From assembly GCA_934552695.1 (NCBI GenBank), contig CAKTER010000102.1, forward strand, positions 1 to 5,981: a stretch of DNA of 5,981 nucleotides, read 5' to 3'. A program made the translations under genes and the position numbers. The notes under the pieces were generated by a model. The model saw nothing but the letters and a program-made list of their open reading frames with translations. It ran no database searches and was not told the origin of the DNA. Source of the stretch: an uncultured Eubacteriales bacterium (lineage in GTDB: Bacteria; Bacillota; Clostridia; Lachnospirales; Anaerotignaceae). Position 1 is the first letter of the stretch, and each line of letters opens with the position of its first letter. Shown here piece after piece: positions 1 through 5,812 of the stretch.

Positions 1-1530
1 GGCAAAACCTATTATTTTGCGCCCGGGGACTATCGGTGTTCGCCGGGGGATTACGCTATTGTAGAAACCGCCCGGGGCGTAGAATACGGGCTGGTGGTGC
101 GGGGCAATTTTATGGTGCCCGAGGAAAAGCTGGTCCAGCCCTTAAAAGAAGTGCTGCGGCCCGGCACGGAGGAGGACGCCGCCATCGAGGCGGAAAACCT
201 GGAAAAGGAAAAGGAAGCCCTGCAAATTTGCGCCGGGAAGATTGCGGCGCTGGAGCTGCCCATGAAGCTGGTGGACGCCGAAATCACCTTTGACCACAAC
301 AAGATGATTTTTTACTTTACCTCCGACGGGCGGGTGGATTTTCGGGAATTGGTCAAGGAGCTGGCGGCGGCGTTCCACACGCGGATTGAGCTGCGGCAAA
401 TTGGCGTCCGGGACGAGGCGAAAATGCTCAACGGCATCGGCATTTGCGGCCGGCCCCTGTGCTGCGCCACGTTTTTGGGGGATTTCCAGCCGGTTTCCAT
501 CAAAATGGCCAAGGAGCAAAAGCTTTCGCTGAACCCCACCAAAATCTCCGGTATTTGCGGCCGGCTGATGTGCTGCTTAAAGTACGAGGAGGACGTGTAC
601 GAGGAGCTAAACAAAAAGCTTCCCGGGATTGGCGACCTTATCCGTACCGACGACGGCATTGGCGAGGTGCTGGCGGTCAACGTGCTGATGCAGATGGTGA
701 AGGCCGGGGTAAAAAAGAGCGAGAACGACGCCCCCACCATTGCGTTTTATAACGTGGACGAGGTGGCGGTGCTGCGAAAGAAAAAGCAGCGGAAAACCGA
801 CCCGCTGACCGAGGAAGAGCTGGCCATGTATGTCCGGGAGATTGAGGAAAAGGCCCGGAAAAAGCGGGAAGAGGCCGGGCTGCCTCCCGAGCCGCCCAAA
901 AAACGGGAGCCGCATCGTGGGGCGGAACCCCGGGAGGGCTCCCGCCGGAAGCCGGAGAACCGGGGCGAGGGCCGGGAAGAACGAAAGCCCGAGGAACGAA
1001 ACGAGGGCCGCAGCCGGAGAAAGACGGAGCCCCGGGAAGCCAGGGAAAACCGGGAGCGGGGCAACGAGGGCCGGCCCCGGAACGAGCGGAATGAGCGGAA
1101 CGACCGCAGCGAACGGGGCGAAAAAGCACCCGCCGGAGGCCAAATCCGCACCCGGCGGAACCCGTATCCCAATTCGGCCGGGTTTGGCAGCGGCAATGCC
1201 GAAACCGGCGAGCGCCCCCGGAAAGAGCGGGAGAACCGGCCCCGGCGGAACCCGGAGCGAGCCGAAAAAGGCGAACGCACCGAAAAAGGGGAACGTCCGG
1301 AGCGCCAAGGGGAAGCCCGGCCCCGGCGGGAACGCCGGAACCACGACCGTAGCGAGCCCCGGAACGGAAACCCCGCCGAAGCCCGGAATGAAGCCCGGAA
1401 TGAAGCCCGAAATGGCGAAGGAGGCCAGCCCCGGCCCCGGCGGGAGCGCCGGAACGCCGAGCCGTCCCGAACAGCGGAGCCCCAAGGCCCGGCGGCGGTG
1501 GGCGTCCCCAAACCCACCGGGGAGGAATAA
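1..1530 (+). CDS. ricT: RicT (YaaT), PSP1-domain regulator of RNase Y, 5'-partial, with long disordered tail
   Basis: The reading frame is open from the first base, so the true start lies just upstream; by comparison with the family only about 10-15 residues are missing. The 509-residue fragment starts inside the PSP1 region (GKTYYFAPGD, then VETARGVEYG at about 22-30). It has the two family-typical cysteine motifs, ICGRPLCC (C149, C154, C155) and ICGRLMCC (C186, C191, C192). In Bacillus subtilis RicT joins RicA and RicF in an Fe-S-containing complex that helps RNase Y mature polycistronic mRNAs, and these cysteines are the natural cluster ligands. The core ends near residue 260, as expected for a family of about 275 residues. 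A charged, probably helical stretch (about 270-293) follows, then about 215 residues rich in Arg, Glu, Asn, Pro and Gly with one Tyr, one Phe and no Cys or Trp, which is surely disordered. The tail is in frame with the core and is unusual for the family. An internal GTG at 94 is not the start because homology runs through it. Confidence 0.93.
   Translation, partial: GKTYYFAPGDYRCSPGDYAIVETARGVEYGLVVRGNFMVPEEKLVQPLKEVLRPGTEEDAAIEAENLEKEKEALQICAGKIAALELPMKLVDAEITFDHNKMIFYFTSDGRVDFRELVKELAAAFHTRIELRQIGVRDEAKMLNGIGICGRPLCCATFLGDFQPVSIKMAKEQKLSLNPTKISGICGRLMCCLKYEEDVYEELNKKLPGIGDLIRTDDGIGEVLAVNVLMQMVKAGVKKSENDAPTIAFYNVDEVAVLRKKKQRKTDPLTEEELAMYVREIEEKARKKREEAGLPPEPPKKREPHRGAEPREGSRRKPENRGEGREERKPEERNEGRSRRKTEPREARENRERGNEGRPRNERNERNDRSERGEKAPAGGQIRTRRNPYPNSAGFGSGNAETGERPRKERENRPRRNPERAEKGERTEKGERPERQGEARPRRERRNHDRSEPRNGNPAEARNEARNEARNGEGGQPRPRRERRNAEPSRTAEPQGPAAVGVPKPTGEE
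1318..1455 (+). repeat. Dispersed 24-base direct repeat in the ricT tail (two copies)
   Basis: The 24 bases at 1318-1341 and 1432-1455 differ at one position only (gaa versus gag), and both encode RPRRERRN in the ricT frame. A shorter related copy lies at 1237-1251 (RPRRN). The repeats lie in the disordered tail and probably reflect growth of a low-complexity coding region by duplication. Confidence 0.8.
1378..1413 (+). repeat. Three tandem 12-base units encoding (EARN)3
   Basis: The unit GAAGCCCGGAAT occurs three times without gaps. The third copy has one change (CGA for CGG). The unit length is a multiple of three, so changes in copy number keep the ricT frame and only change tail length. 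Confidence 0.9.
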
Positions 1531-1533
1531 GCG

Positions 1534-2274
1534 TTGAGGATTGGCCCGGAGGAAACCCGAGAGGATTTGCAGCGCCGGGGATTCCGGTTTATCCAGCCCA
1601 AGCGGGGTAATCGGTTTGGGCTGGACGCCGTGCTGCTGGCCTATTTTGCGGCGGCCCGGCCGGGAGAACGAGTGCTGGATTTGTGCTGCGGCAGCGGCAT
1701 CGTTCCGGTGCTGTTGGCCGCCCGGCAGCCGGGGCTTTCCCTAACCGGGGTAGAGATATACCCCCCGGCGGCAGAGCTGGCCCGGCGGAACGGGGCCCTG
1801 AACGGGCTACCGCTGCGGGTGATTTGCGGCGACCTGCGGGAGCTGCCCCAGCTCTTGCCCGGGGAACGGTTTTCGCTGGTTACGGCCAACCCGCCCTACT
1901 TTCCGCTGGGGACGGGAAAGCTGTCCCCCGACCCGGCGCTGGCGTTGGCCCGGCACGAGGTGGCCTGTACGCTCAGACAGGTGGTGGAGCGGGCGGCCGG
2001 CGCCCTGTCCCCCGGGGGACGGCTGTGCCTGGTGCTGCGGGGGGGACGGCAGCCCGAGCTGTTGGCCGAGCTGGAACGGGCCGGGCTGGCGGTTCGGCGG
2101 GTACGCCCCGTGTTTGTCCGCCCCGGCGACACCGGCAAAACGCCCCGGCTGGTTTTGGCCGAGGGGGTACGCCCCGCCGGCCGGGAGGCGGTGGCCCGGG
2201 AGGAAGCCCCTCTGTTTTTGCAAACCGAGGCGGGAGCCGAAAGCCCGGAACTGCGGCACATTTACGAAACCTAA
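1534..2274 (+). CDS. trmN6: tRNA1(Val) (adenine(37)-N6)-methyltransferase family protein (TrmN6/YabB)
   Basis: This is a class I SAM-dependent methyltransferase of 246 residues, the usual length for the family. Visible marks are an N-terminal RFGLDAVLLA segment (27-36, typical of YabB/TrmN6), SAM motif I DLCCGSG (49-55), an acidic residue after strand 2 (E74) and the NPPY motif (119-122) of N6-adenine methyltransferases. The Escherichia coli family member methylates A37 of tRNA-Val; the tRNA used here is inferred. The start is TTG at 1534, chosen because GGAGG at 1521-1525, inside the last codons of ricT, sits eight bases upstream and because it gives the normal N-terminus. Only three bases separate the two genes, so translation is probably coupled. 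In B. subtilis yabA lies between these two genes; here it is absent. The alternative is another methyltransferase of the same subfamily with a different substrate. Confidence 0.88.
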   Translation: MRIGPEETREDLQRRGFRFIQPKRGNRFGLDAVLLAYFAAARPGERVLDLCCGSGIVPVLLAARQPGLSLTGVEIYPPAAELARRNGALNGLPLRVICGDLRELPQLLPGERFSLVTANPPYFPLGTGKLSPDPALALARHEVACTLRQVVERAAGALSPGGRLCLVLRGGRQPELLAELERAGLAVRRVRPVFVRPGDTGKTPRLVLAEGVRPAGREAVAREEAPLFLQTEAGAESPELRHIYET

Positions 2275-2279
2275 CGACC

Positions 2280-2303
2280 GGCCCCGGCTTGTCCGGGGCT
2301 TTT
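2280..2303 (+). terminator. Short GC hairpin plus T4 between trmN6 and rsmI (weak terminator or attenuator)
   Basis: GCCCCGG (2281-2287) and CCGGGGC (2293-2299) form a perfect seven-base-pair all-G/C stem around the loop CTTGT. A possible G-U pair extends it at 2280/2300, and TTTT follows at 2300-2303. This resembles a Rho-independent terminator, but the T-tract is short. No promoter is visible between it and rsmI, so partial termination is more likely than a true operon end. It could also act as an RNA-stabilising or processing hairpin. Confidence 0.5.
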
Positions 2304-2323
2304 GTGCAGAAACGAGGAACCCT

Positions 2324-3196
2324 ATGCTCTATGTTTGCGCCACGCCCATTGGGAATTTGGAGGACATTACCCTGCGGGTGCTAAACGCTCTGCGGGAGTG
2401 CGATTTGATTGCGGCCGAGGACACCCGGCACACCCGGGGGCTGCTGACCCACTACGACATCCACAAGCCCTTGTTCAGCTATCACGAGCACAACAAGGCC
2501 CAGGCCGGGCCGGTGCTGCTGGAGCGGCTGCGGCAGGGGGAGAGTATCGCACTGGTCAGCGACGCCGGGCTTCCCGGAATCTCCGACCCGGGGGCCGACT
2601 TGATCCGGCTGTGCCGGGCCGAAGGGTTGCCGGTAACGGTATTGCCCGGGGCCTCGGCGGGAGTGACGGCACTGGTGCTTTCGGGGCTGGACAGCCGCCG
2701 GTTTGTGTTCGAGGGGTTTTTGCCCGCCGAGAAAAAGGAACGGCGGCAGCGGCTGGCGGCCCTGAGCCGGGAGGAACGCACCGTCCTTTTGTACGAGGCT
2801 CCCCACCGGCTGGAAAAAACGCTGACCGAATTGTTGGACGCCGTCGGCGACCGTCAGCTGGTGCTGGTGCGGGAGCTGACCAAAAAGTTCGAGGAGGCCC
2901 CCGGCGGCCGTATTTCGGAGCACTTGGCGGGCTTTGCCCAAAAGCCCCCCCGGGGGGAGTATGTGCTGGTGCTTTCCGGCCGGGAGGCAGGGGCCCGGCC
3001 GGAGGAAGCGACCCCGGCGCAAACCCTGGCGGAGGAAATGCAAAGCCTTTTGGCGGCCGGGCTTTCGGAAAAAGAGGCTATGAAGCAGGCGGCCCGCAAC
3101 CGGAACTTGGGCAAGCGGGAGGTTTACCGGCAATGGCTGCTGGCCAAGGCCGGGGAAACGCCGGAGAGTGCGGCGGAAGAAACCGAGGAAGAATAG
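2324..3196 (+). CDS. rsmI: 16S rRNA (cytidine(1402)-2'-O)-methyltransferase RsmI
   Basis: The 290-residue product has the full set of RsmI marks of the tetrapyrrole-methylase-like fold: ATPIGNLED (6-14), AEDTR (31-35), SDAGLPGISDPG (79-90), the PGASAG loop (109-114), EAPHR (158-162), RELTKKFE (183-190) and GEYVLV (211-216). A C-terminal helical part (about 235-275, with GLSEKEAMKQAA) matches the RsmI helix-turn-helix extension. The enzyme uses SAM to 2'-O-methylate C1402 in the ribosomal decoding centre. The ATG at 2324 is chosen because the conserved N-terminus begins there and GAGGA (2314-2318) lies five bases upstream; longer in-frame readings overlap trmN6 and add non-conserved residues. 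The last ten or so residues are acidic (EETEEE) and poorly conserved. In B. subtilis a small GIY-YIG gene (yazA) precedes rsmI; it is missing here. Confidence 0.96.
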   Translation: MLYVCATPIGNLEDITLRVLNALRECDLIAAEDTRHTRGLLTHYDIHKPLFSYHEHNKAQAGPVLLERLRQGESIALVSDAGLPGISDPGADLIRLCRAEGLPVTVLPGASAGVTALVLSGLDSRRFVFEGFLPAEKKERRQRLAALSREERTVLLYEAPHRLEKTLTELLDAVGDRQLVLVRELTKKFEEAPGGRISEHLAGFAQKPPRGEYVLVLSGREAGARPEEATPAQTLAEEMQSLLAAGLSEKEAMKQAARNRNLGKREVYRQWLLAKAGETPESAAEETEEE

Positions 3197-3219
3197 GAAG
3201 AACGGAAAGAGGAATGGGA

Positions 3220-3729
3220 ATGCTGGAACGGGAAGCCCGTACCTATGCCGAGCTGGAACGGCTGGGTATCCCCTACGAAAAGTTTGACCACGAGGCGCTG
3301 TTTACCATCGAAGCGGCGGAGGAGCTGGACAAGCGGCTGGGGCTGGAAATTTGCAAAAACCTGTTTTTATACAGTAAAAACAAGGCCGGGGAAAAGGAAT
3401 ATTACCTGCTGGTGCTGCGGGGCCACAAAAAGTTCCGTACCGGCCCGGTCTCGAAGGAGCTGGGCATCCCCCGGCTCAGCTTTGCCGGGGAGGAGCCCAT
3501 GCTGGCGTATTTGGACATTACCCCCGGCAGCGTCAGCCCGTTGGGACTGATGAACGACAAGGGGCACAAGGTGCAGCTGCTGGTAGACAGCGACGTGCTG
3601 GCCGATGAGAAGGTGGCGGTGCATCCTTGTGTGAATACGGCCACGGTAGTTATCCGGGGCGAGGAGCTGTGGAAGGTGGCGGTCCCTGCCTGGGGGCATA
3701 GCGTCCGGGTGGTGACGGTGGCGGAATAG
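3220..3729 (+). CDS. ProXp/PrdX-type prolyl-tRNA editing (aminoacyl-tRNA deacylase) protein
   Basis: This 169-residue stand-alone YbaK/ProX-fold protein resembles the INS editing domain of bacterial prolyl-tRNA synthetase. Recognisable elements are CKNLFL (45-50, with the conserved Lys at 46), LRGHKKF (66-72), the TPGSVSPLGL loop (101-110) and HPCVNTATV (135-143). Characterised family members (PrdX, ProXp-ala) hydrolyse Ala-tRNA-Pro in trans, so the likely role is proofreading of proline codons; the exact mischarged tRNA cannot be read from the sequence. The ATG at 3220 is preferred because AGAGG (3208-3212) lies seven bases upstream; an in-frame ATG at 3214 is too close to that site but would add only Met-Gly. 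It lies 23 bases after rsmI with no promoter between, so it is probably co-transcribed with the RNA-modification genes. Confidence 0.88.
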   Translation: MLEREARTYAELERLGIPYEKFDHEALFTIEAAEELDKRLGLEICKNLFLYSKNKAGEKEYYLLVLRGHKKFRTGPVSKELGIPRLSFAGEEPMLAYLDITPGSVSPLGLMNDKGHKVQLLVDSDVLADEKVAVHPCVNTATVVIRGEELWKVAVPAWGHSVRVVTVAE

Positions 3730-3749
3730 CCGGGAAAAGATGGGAACGG

Positions 3750-3764
3750 GGCCCCCAAGGGGCC
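3750..3764 (+). other. Small GC hairpin upstream of the decarboxylase ribosome binding site
   Basis: GGCCCC (3750-3755) and GGGGCC (3759-3764) can pair as six G/C pairs around the three-base loop CAA. No T-run follows, so this is not a standard terminator. It lies five bases before the AGAGG used by the next gene. If the next gene started at 3740 the hairpin would be inside its coding region. Confidence 0.35.
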
Positions 3765-3778
3765 GGAAAGAGGAAGCT

Positions 3779-5209
3779 GTGAACGGGGAAAGCCGGAAAA
3801 ACAGGGAATTTGGGACAAAAAACCCGGAAACGGGAAAAATCAAAAAAATTGAAGAGAAAGACCTGCCCCTGTACGGCGCCTTGCAGGCCCACAGCCAATC
3901 GGGAGCCTGCCTGTTTTCCATGCCCGGCCACAAGGGCCGGGGACTGTTGCCCTTGGACTGGGGCATGGATATTACCGAGCTGCCGGGGTTTGACAACCTG
4001 CATCAGGCCGGGGGCGTGATTGCCGGGGCCCAGCAAAAAGCGGCGGCTCTCCGGGGGGCGGACGAGGCGTTTTTTTTGGTAAACGGCAGCAGCTGCGGCG
4101 TAATGGCGGCGGTGCTGGCCGCAGCCGGGCCGGGGGAGGAGCTTCTGGTGGCCCGGAACGCCCACGGTGCCGCCGTTCGGGGGCTGGTGCTTTCCGGGGC
4201 CGACCCGGTATATGCGGCTCCCCGGGTGGCGGCGGGCATTCCCCGGGAACTGCCGGTCGAGGCGGTGGAGGCGGCGCTTTTGGCCCATCCCCGGGCCCGG
4301 GGGCTTTTGGTGGTCAGCCCTACCTACGAGGGCTTTTGCTCCGATATTCCGGCGCTGGCCCGGCTGTGCCATGCCCGGGGGCTTCCCCTCATTGTGGACG
4401 CTGCCCACGGGGCCCATTTGGGGTATCATCCGGCCTTTCCCGCCGACGCTTTTTCCCAAGGAGCCGATGTGGTGGTGGAAAGCTGGCACAAAACCCTGCC
4501 GGCCCCTACCCAAACGGCGGTGCTGTTTTTCCGCCGGGGACGGGTGGACGAGCACCGGCTGCGGGGGGCCCTGCGGCTGCTGCAAAGCACCAGTCCCTCG
4601 TATTTGCTGCTGGCGGCGTTGGACGGGTGCCGGGCTTTTTTGGAGACGGAGGGCCCGGCGGCCTTTGAAGCCTATGCCACAGGGCTTTTGGCCTTGCGGC
4701 GGCGCTTGGAAAAGCTGAAAAATATCCCGCTGCTGCCCACCGACGACCCGGGCAAGCTGGTGTTTTTGGCGGGCTATCCGCTGGAGGAGGCCCTGCGGCG
4801 GCGGGGCGTGTATCTGGAGGCAGCCTGGCCCGGCCATGCCCTGGCCATGACCTCGGTGGCCGACCGGCCCGCAGATTTTGCCCGGCTGGCCGAAGCGCTG
4901 GAGGAGCTGGACAAGGACTGGCCCCGGCCGGAAGCGGCGGCCCCGGCCTTTTCGGCGGAGTTGCTGACCCCGCCCCGGCGGATTTTGAGCCCCCGGGACG
5001 CCTTTTTTGCCCCGGGGGAAACCGTACCGGCGGAACGGGCGGCGGGACACATGGCACTGGACTTTCTCATCCCCTATCCCCCCGGCATTCCGCTGGTATG
5101 CCCCGGGGAAGAGCTGACCCCGGCGGCGCTGGGGTATTTGGAGCAGGTTTTGCGGCAGGGGGGCAGCGTGCTGGGGATGGAAGCGGGGATTCGGGTGAAA
5201 AAAGAGTGA
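3779..5209 (+). CDS. Orn/Lys/Arg decarboxylase family PLP-dependent protein (aminotransferase class I/II fold)
   Basis: The product has 476 residues, similar to short Firmicute members such as B. subtilis YaaO and SpeA. In order it shows MPGHKGRG (48-55), the TELPGFDNLH segment (66-75), VNGSSCGVMA (101-110), DAAHGAH (207-213) with the Asp expected to bind the PLP ring nitrogen, ESWHKTLPAPTQT (234-246) with K238 as Schiff-base lysine, QSTSPSYLLLAALD (269-282), and the C-terminal domain signature PYPPGIPLVCPGE (432-444). The fold and PLP dependence are clear, but the substrate (arginine, lysine, ornithine or another) is not. The segment NAHGAAVRG (127-135) keeps the His expected to stack on PLP but has Gly where relatives usually have Lys or Gln. 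The GTG at 3779 is chosen because AGAGG at 3769-3773 lies five bases upstream; an in-frame ATG at 3740 has a weaker site and would add 13 non-conserved residues. Confidence 0.85.
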   Translation: MNGESRKNREFGTKNPETGKIKKIEEKDLPLYGALQAHSQSGACLFSMPGHKGRGLLPLDWGMDITELPGFDNLHQAGGVIAGAQQKAAALRGADEAFFLVNGSSCGVMAAVLAAAGPGEELLVARNAHGAAVRGLVLSGADPVYAAPRVAAGIPRELPVEAVEAALLAHPRARGLLVVSPTYEGFCSDIPALARLCHARGLPLIVDAAHGAHLGYHPAFPADAFSQGADVVVESWHKTLPAPTQTAVLFFRRGRVDEHRLRGALRLLQSTSPSYLLLAALDGCRAFLETEGPAAFEAYATGLLALRRRLEKLKNIPLLPTDDPGKLVFLAGYPLEEALRRRGVYLEAAWPGHALAMTSVADRPADFARLAEALEELDKDWPRPEAAAPAFSAELLTPPRRILSPRDAFFAPGETVPAERAAGHMALDFLIPYPPGIPLVCPGEELTPAALGYLEQVLRQGGSVLGMEAGIRVKKE

Positions 5210-5234
5210 CAAGCTCCGGGTTCTTTGGTATGAT
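5206..5234 (+). promoter_or_regulatory. Sigma-A-type promoter with extended -10, for the 5257-5709 gene
   Basis: GTGACA (5206-5211, five of six to TTGACA) is 17 bases from TATGAT (5229-5234, five of six to TATAAT). TGG precedes the -10 (5226-5228) as an extended -10 element. Transcription would begin near 5241, giving a leader of about 16 bases. The -35 overlaps the stop codon of the decarboxylase gene. Assigned by eye from consensus only. Confidence 0.68.
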
Positions 5235-5256
5235 GAGAGGGTCAGGAGGGAAGGAT

Positions 5257-5709
5257 ATGAGCATTTTTGGCCCCATTTCGGCTTACGATATTGTGTATGC
5301 GGCGGTAGCGGCAATACCCCTTACGTTTTTGATTGTGCGGATGAACAACAAGACCGGGAAACCGGCGGGAGGGCCCCGGCCCGGAATGCCCGGCGGCCCG
5401 GCGGAACAGGCGCCGTTGCCGGAAATGAATCGCCCGGCGCCGCCGCACATTCCCAGCGCCGAGGAGGAAGCCTTTTTGGCCCATTGCCGGGAAATGTTCC
5501 CCATTCAGGAGCTGAAATTTGGCGGCGCCTTGTTTAAAAGCGGGGACTACATCCAGCTTATCACCTTGCAGCAGCGGCTGATTGAGGGGGAGCTGATTGG
5601 GCGGAACGACAAAAACGAGATTTGCATTCGTACCCGGCACAACGTGATTGCCCAGCGGGTCGATCGCATCGAGCGGATGCGGCGGGCGGAGCCGCCGGCC
5701 GGGTTTTGA
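5257..5709 (+). CDS. Membrane-anchored protein of unknown function
   Basis: I do not recognise this 150-residue protein. Residues about 9-27 (AYDIVYAAVAAIPLTFLIV) form one hydrophobic segment followed by RMNNK, which suggests a single N-terminal membrane anchor with the rest in the cytoplasm. Residues about 33-67 are a Pro/Gly-rich linker without predicted structure. Residues about 68-142 are a compact charged domain: a helix (EEEAFLAHCREMF), then FKSGDYIQLITLQQRLIEGELIGRN and ICIRTRHNVIAQRVDRIERM, with alternation suggesting several short beta strands. The tail ends in PPAGF. The ATG at 5257 is chosen because AGGAGG (5244-5249) lies seven bases upstream and the hydrophobic segment begins soon after; in-frame ATGs at 5230 and 5233 overlap the predicted -10 box and lack a good ribosome site. 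It has its own promoter and terminator, so it appears to be a one-gene unit. Confidence 0.82.
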   Translation: MSIFGPISAYDIVYAAVAAIPLTFLIVRMNNKTGKPAGGPRPGMPGGPAEQAPLPEMNRPAPPHIPSAEEEAFLAHCREMFPIQELKFGGALFKSGDYIQLITLQQRLIEGELIGRNDKNEICIRTRHNVIAQRVDRIERMRRAEPPAGF

Positions 5710-5722
5710 AAAAGCAAGGCGG

Positions 5723-5748
5723 GGCGTAGCGGCGGCTGCGCCTTTTTT
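5723..5748 (+). terminator. Intrinsic terminator after the membrane-anchored protein gene
   Basis: GGCGTAGC (5723-5730) pairs with GCTGCGCC (5735-5742) as eight pairs including one G-U, around the loop GGCG, directly followed by six T (5743-5748). Two more T6 runs follow (5755-5760 and 5765-5770) and may reinforce release. It begins 13 bases after the stop codon. Confidence 0.85.
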
Positions 5749-5761
5749 GCGGGGTTTTTTA

Positions 5762-5790
5762 TTGTTTTTTAGGGTATTCTATGGTATGCT
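5762..5790 (+). promoter_or_regulatory. Extended -10 promoter for asnB
   Basis: TTGTTT (5762-5767, a weak -35) is 17 bases from TATGCT (5785-5790), which is preceded by TGG (5782-5784) as an extended -10. Transcription would start near 5797, about 16 bases before the asnB ATG. An alternative -10, TATTCT at 5775-5780, fits the spacing less well. The poor -35 suggests reliance on the extended -10 or on an activator; no operator or T-box/leader structure fits in this short leader. Confidence 0.55.
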
Positions 5791-5812
5791 TTTGCTTTAA
5801 GGAGGCATGGCT

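Noticed and set aside
1378..1413. Tandem 12-base units as a CRISPR array or iteron set
   Set aside because: The units are contiguous without spacers, too short for CRISPR repeats, and lie within coding sequence as EARN codons.
94..1530. GTG at 94 as the ricT start
   Set aside because: Conserved PSP1 sequence runs upstream of it to the window edge, and no ribosome binding site precedes it, so the gene is 5'-truncated by the window.
607..1601. Minus-strand open frames opposite ricT (292 and 284 codons) and a +2-frame reading at 830-1537
   Set aside because: They are shadows of the low-complexity, purine-rich ricT tail. The ricT frame is continuous with the conserved core and ends in a normal junction with trmN6.
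2302..3213. N-terminal extension of the editing protein reading back across rsmI
   Set aside because: It overlaps the whole conserved rsmI gene in another frame and gives Gly/Ala/Arg-rich sequence. Homology to the editing domain starts only near 3220.
3650..5314. Long open frame on the minus strand across the decarboxylase gene (554 codons)
   Set aside because: It is antisense to a clear enzyme gene, its translation is low-complexity Pro/Gly/Gln/Arg-rich without a known motif, and GC-rich DNA rarely makes stops in such frames.
5710..5812. Riboswitch or T-box leader before asnB
   Set aside because: The only structured part is the upstream gene's terminator. The leader after the predicted start is about 16 bases, too short for a riboswitch or T-box.
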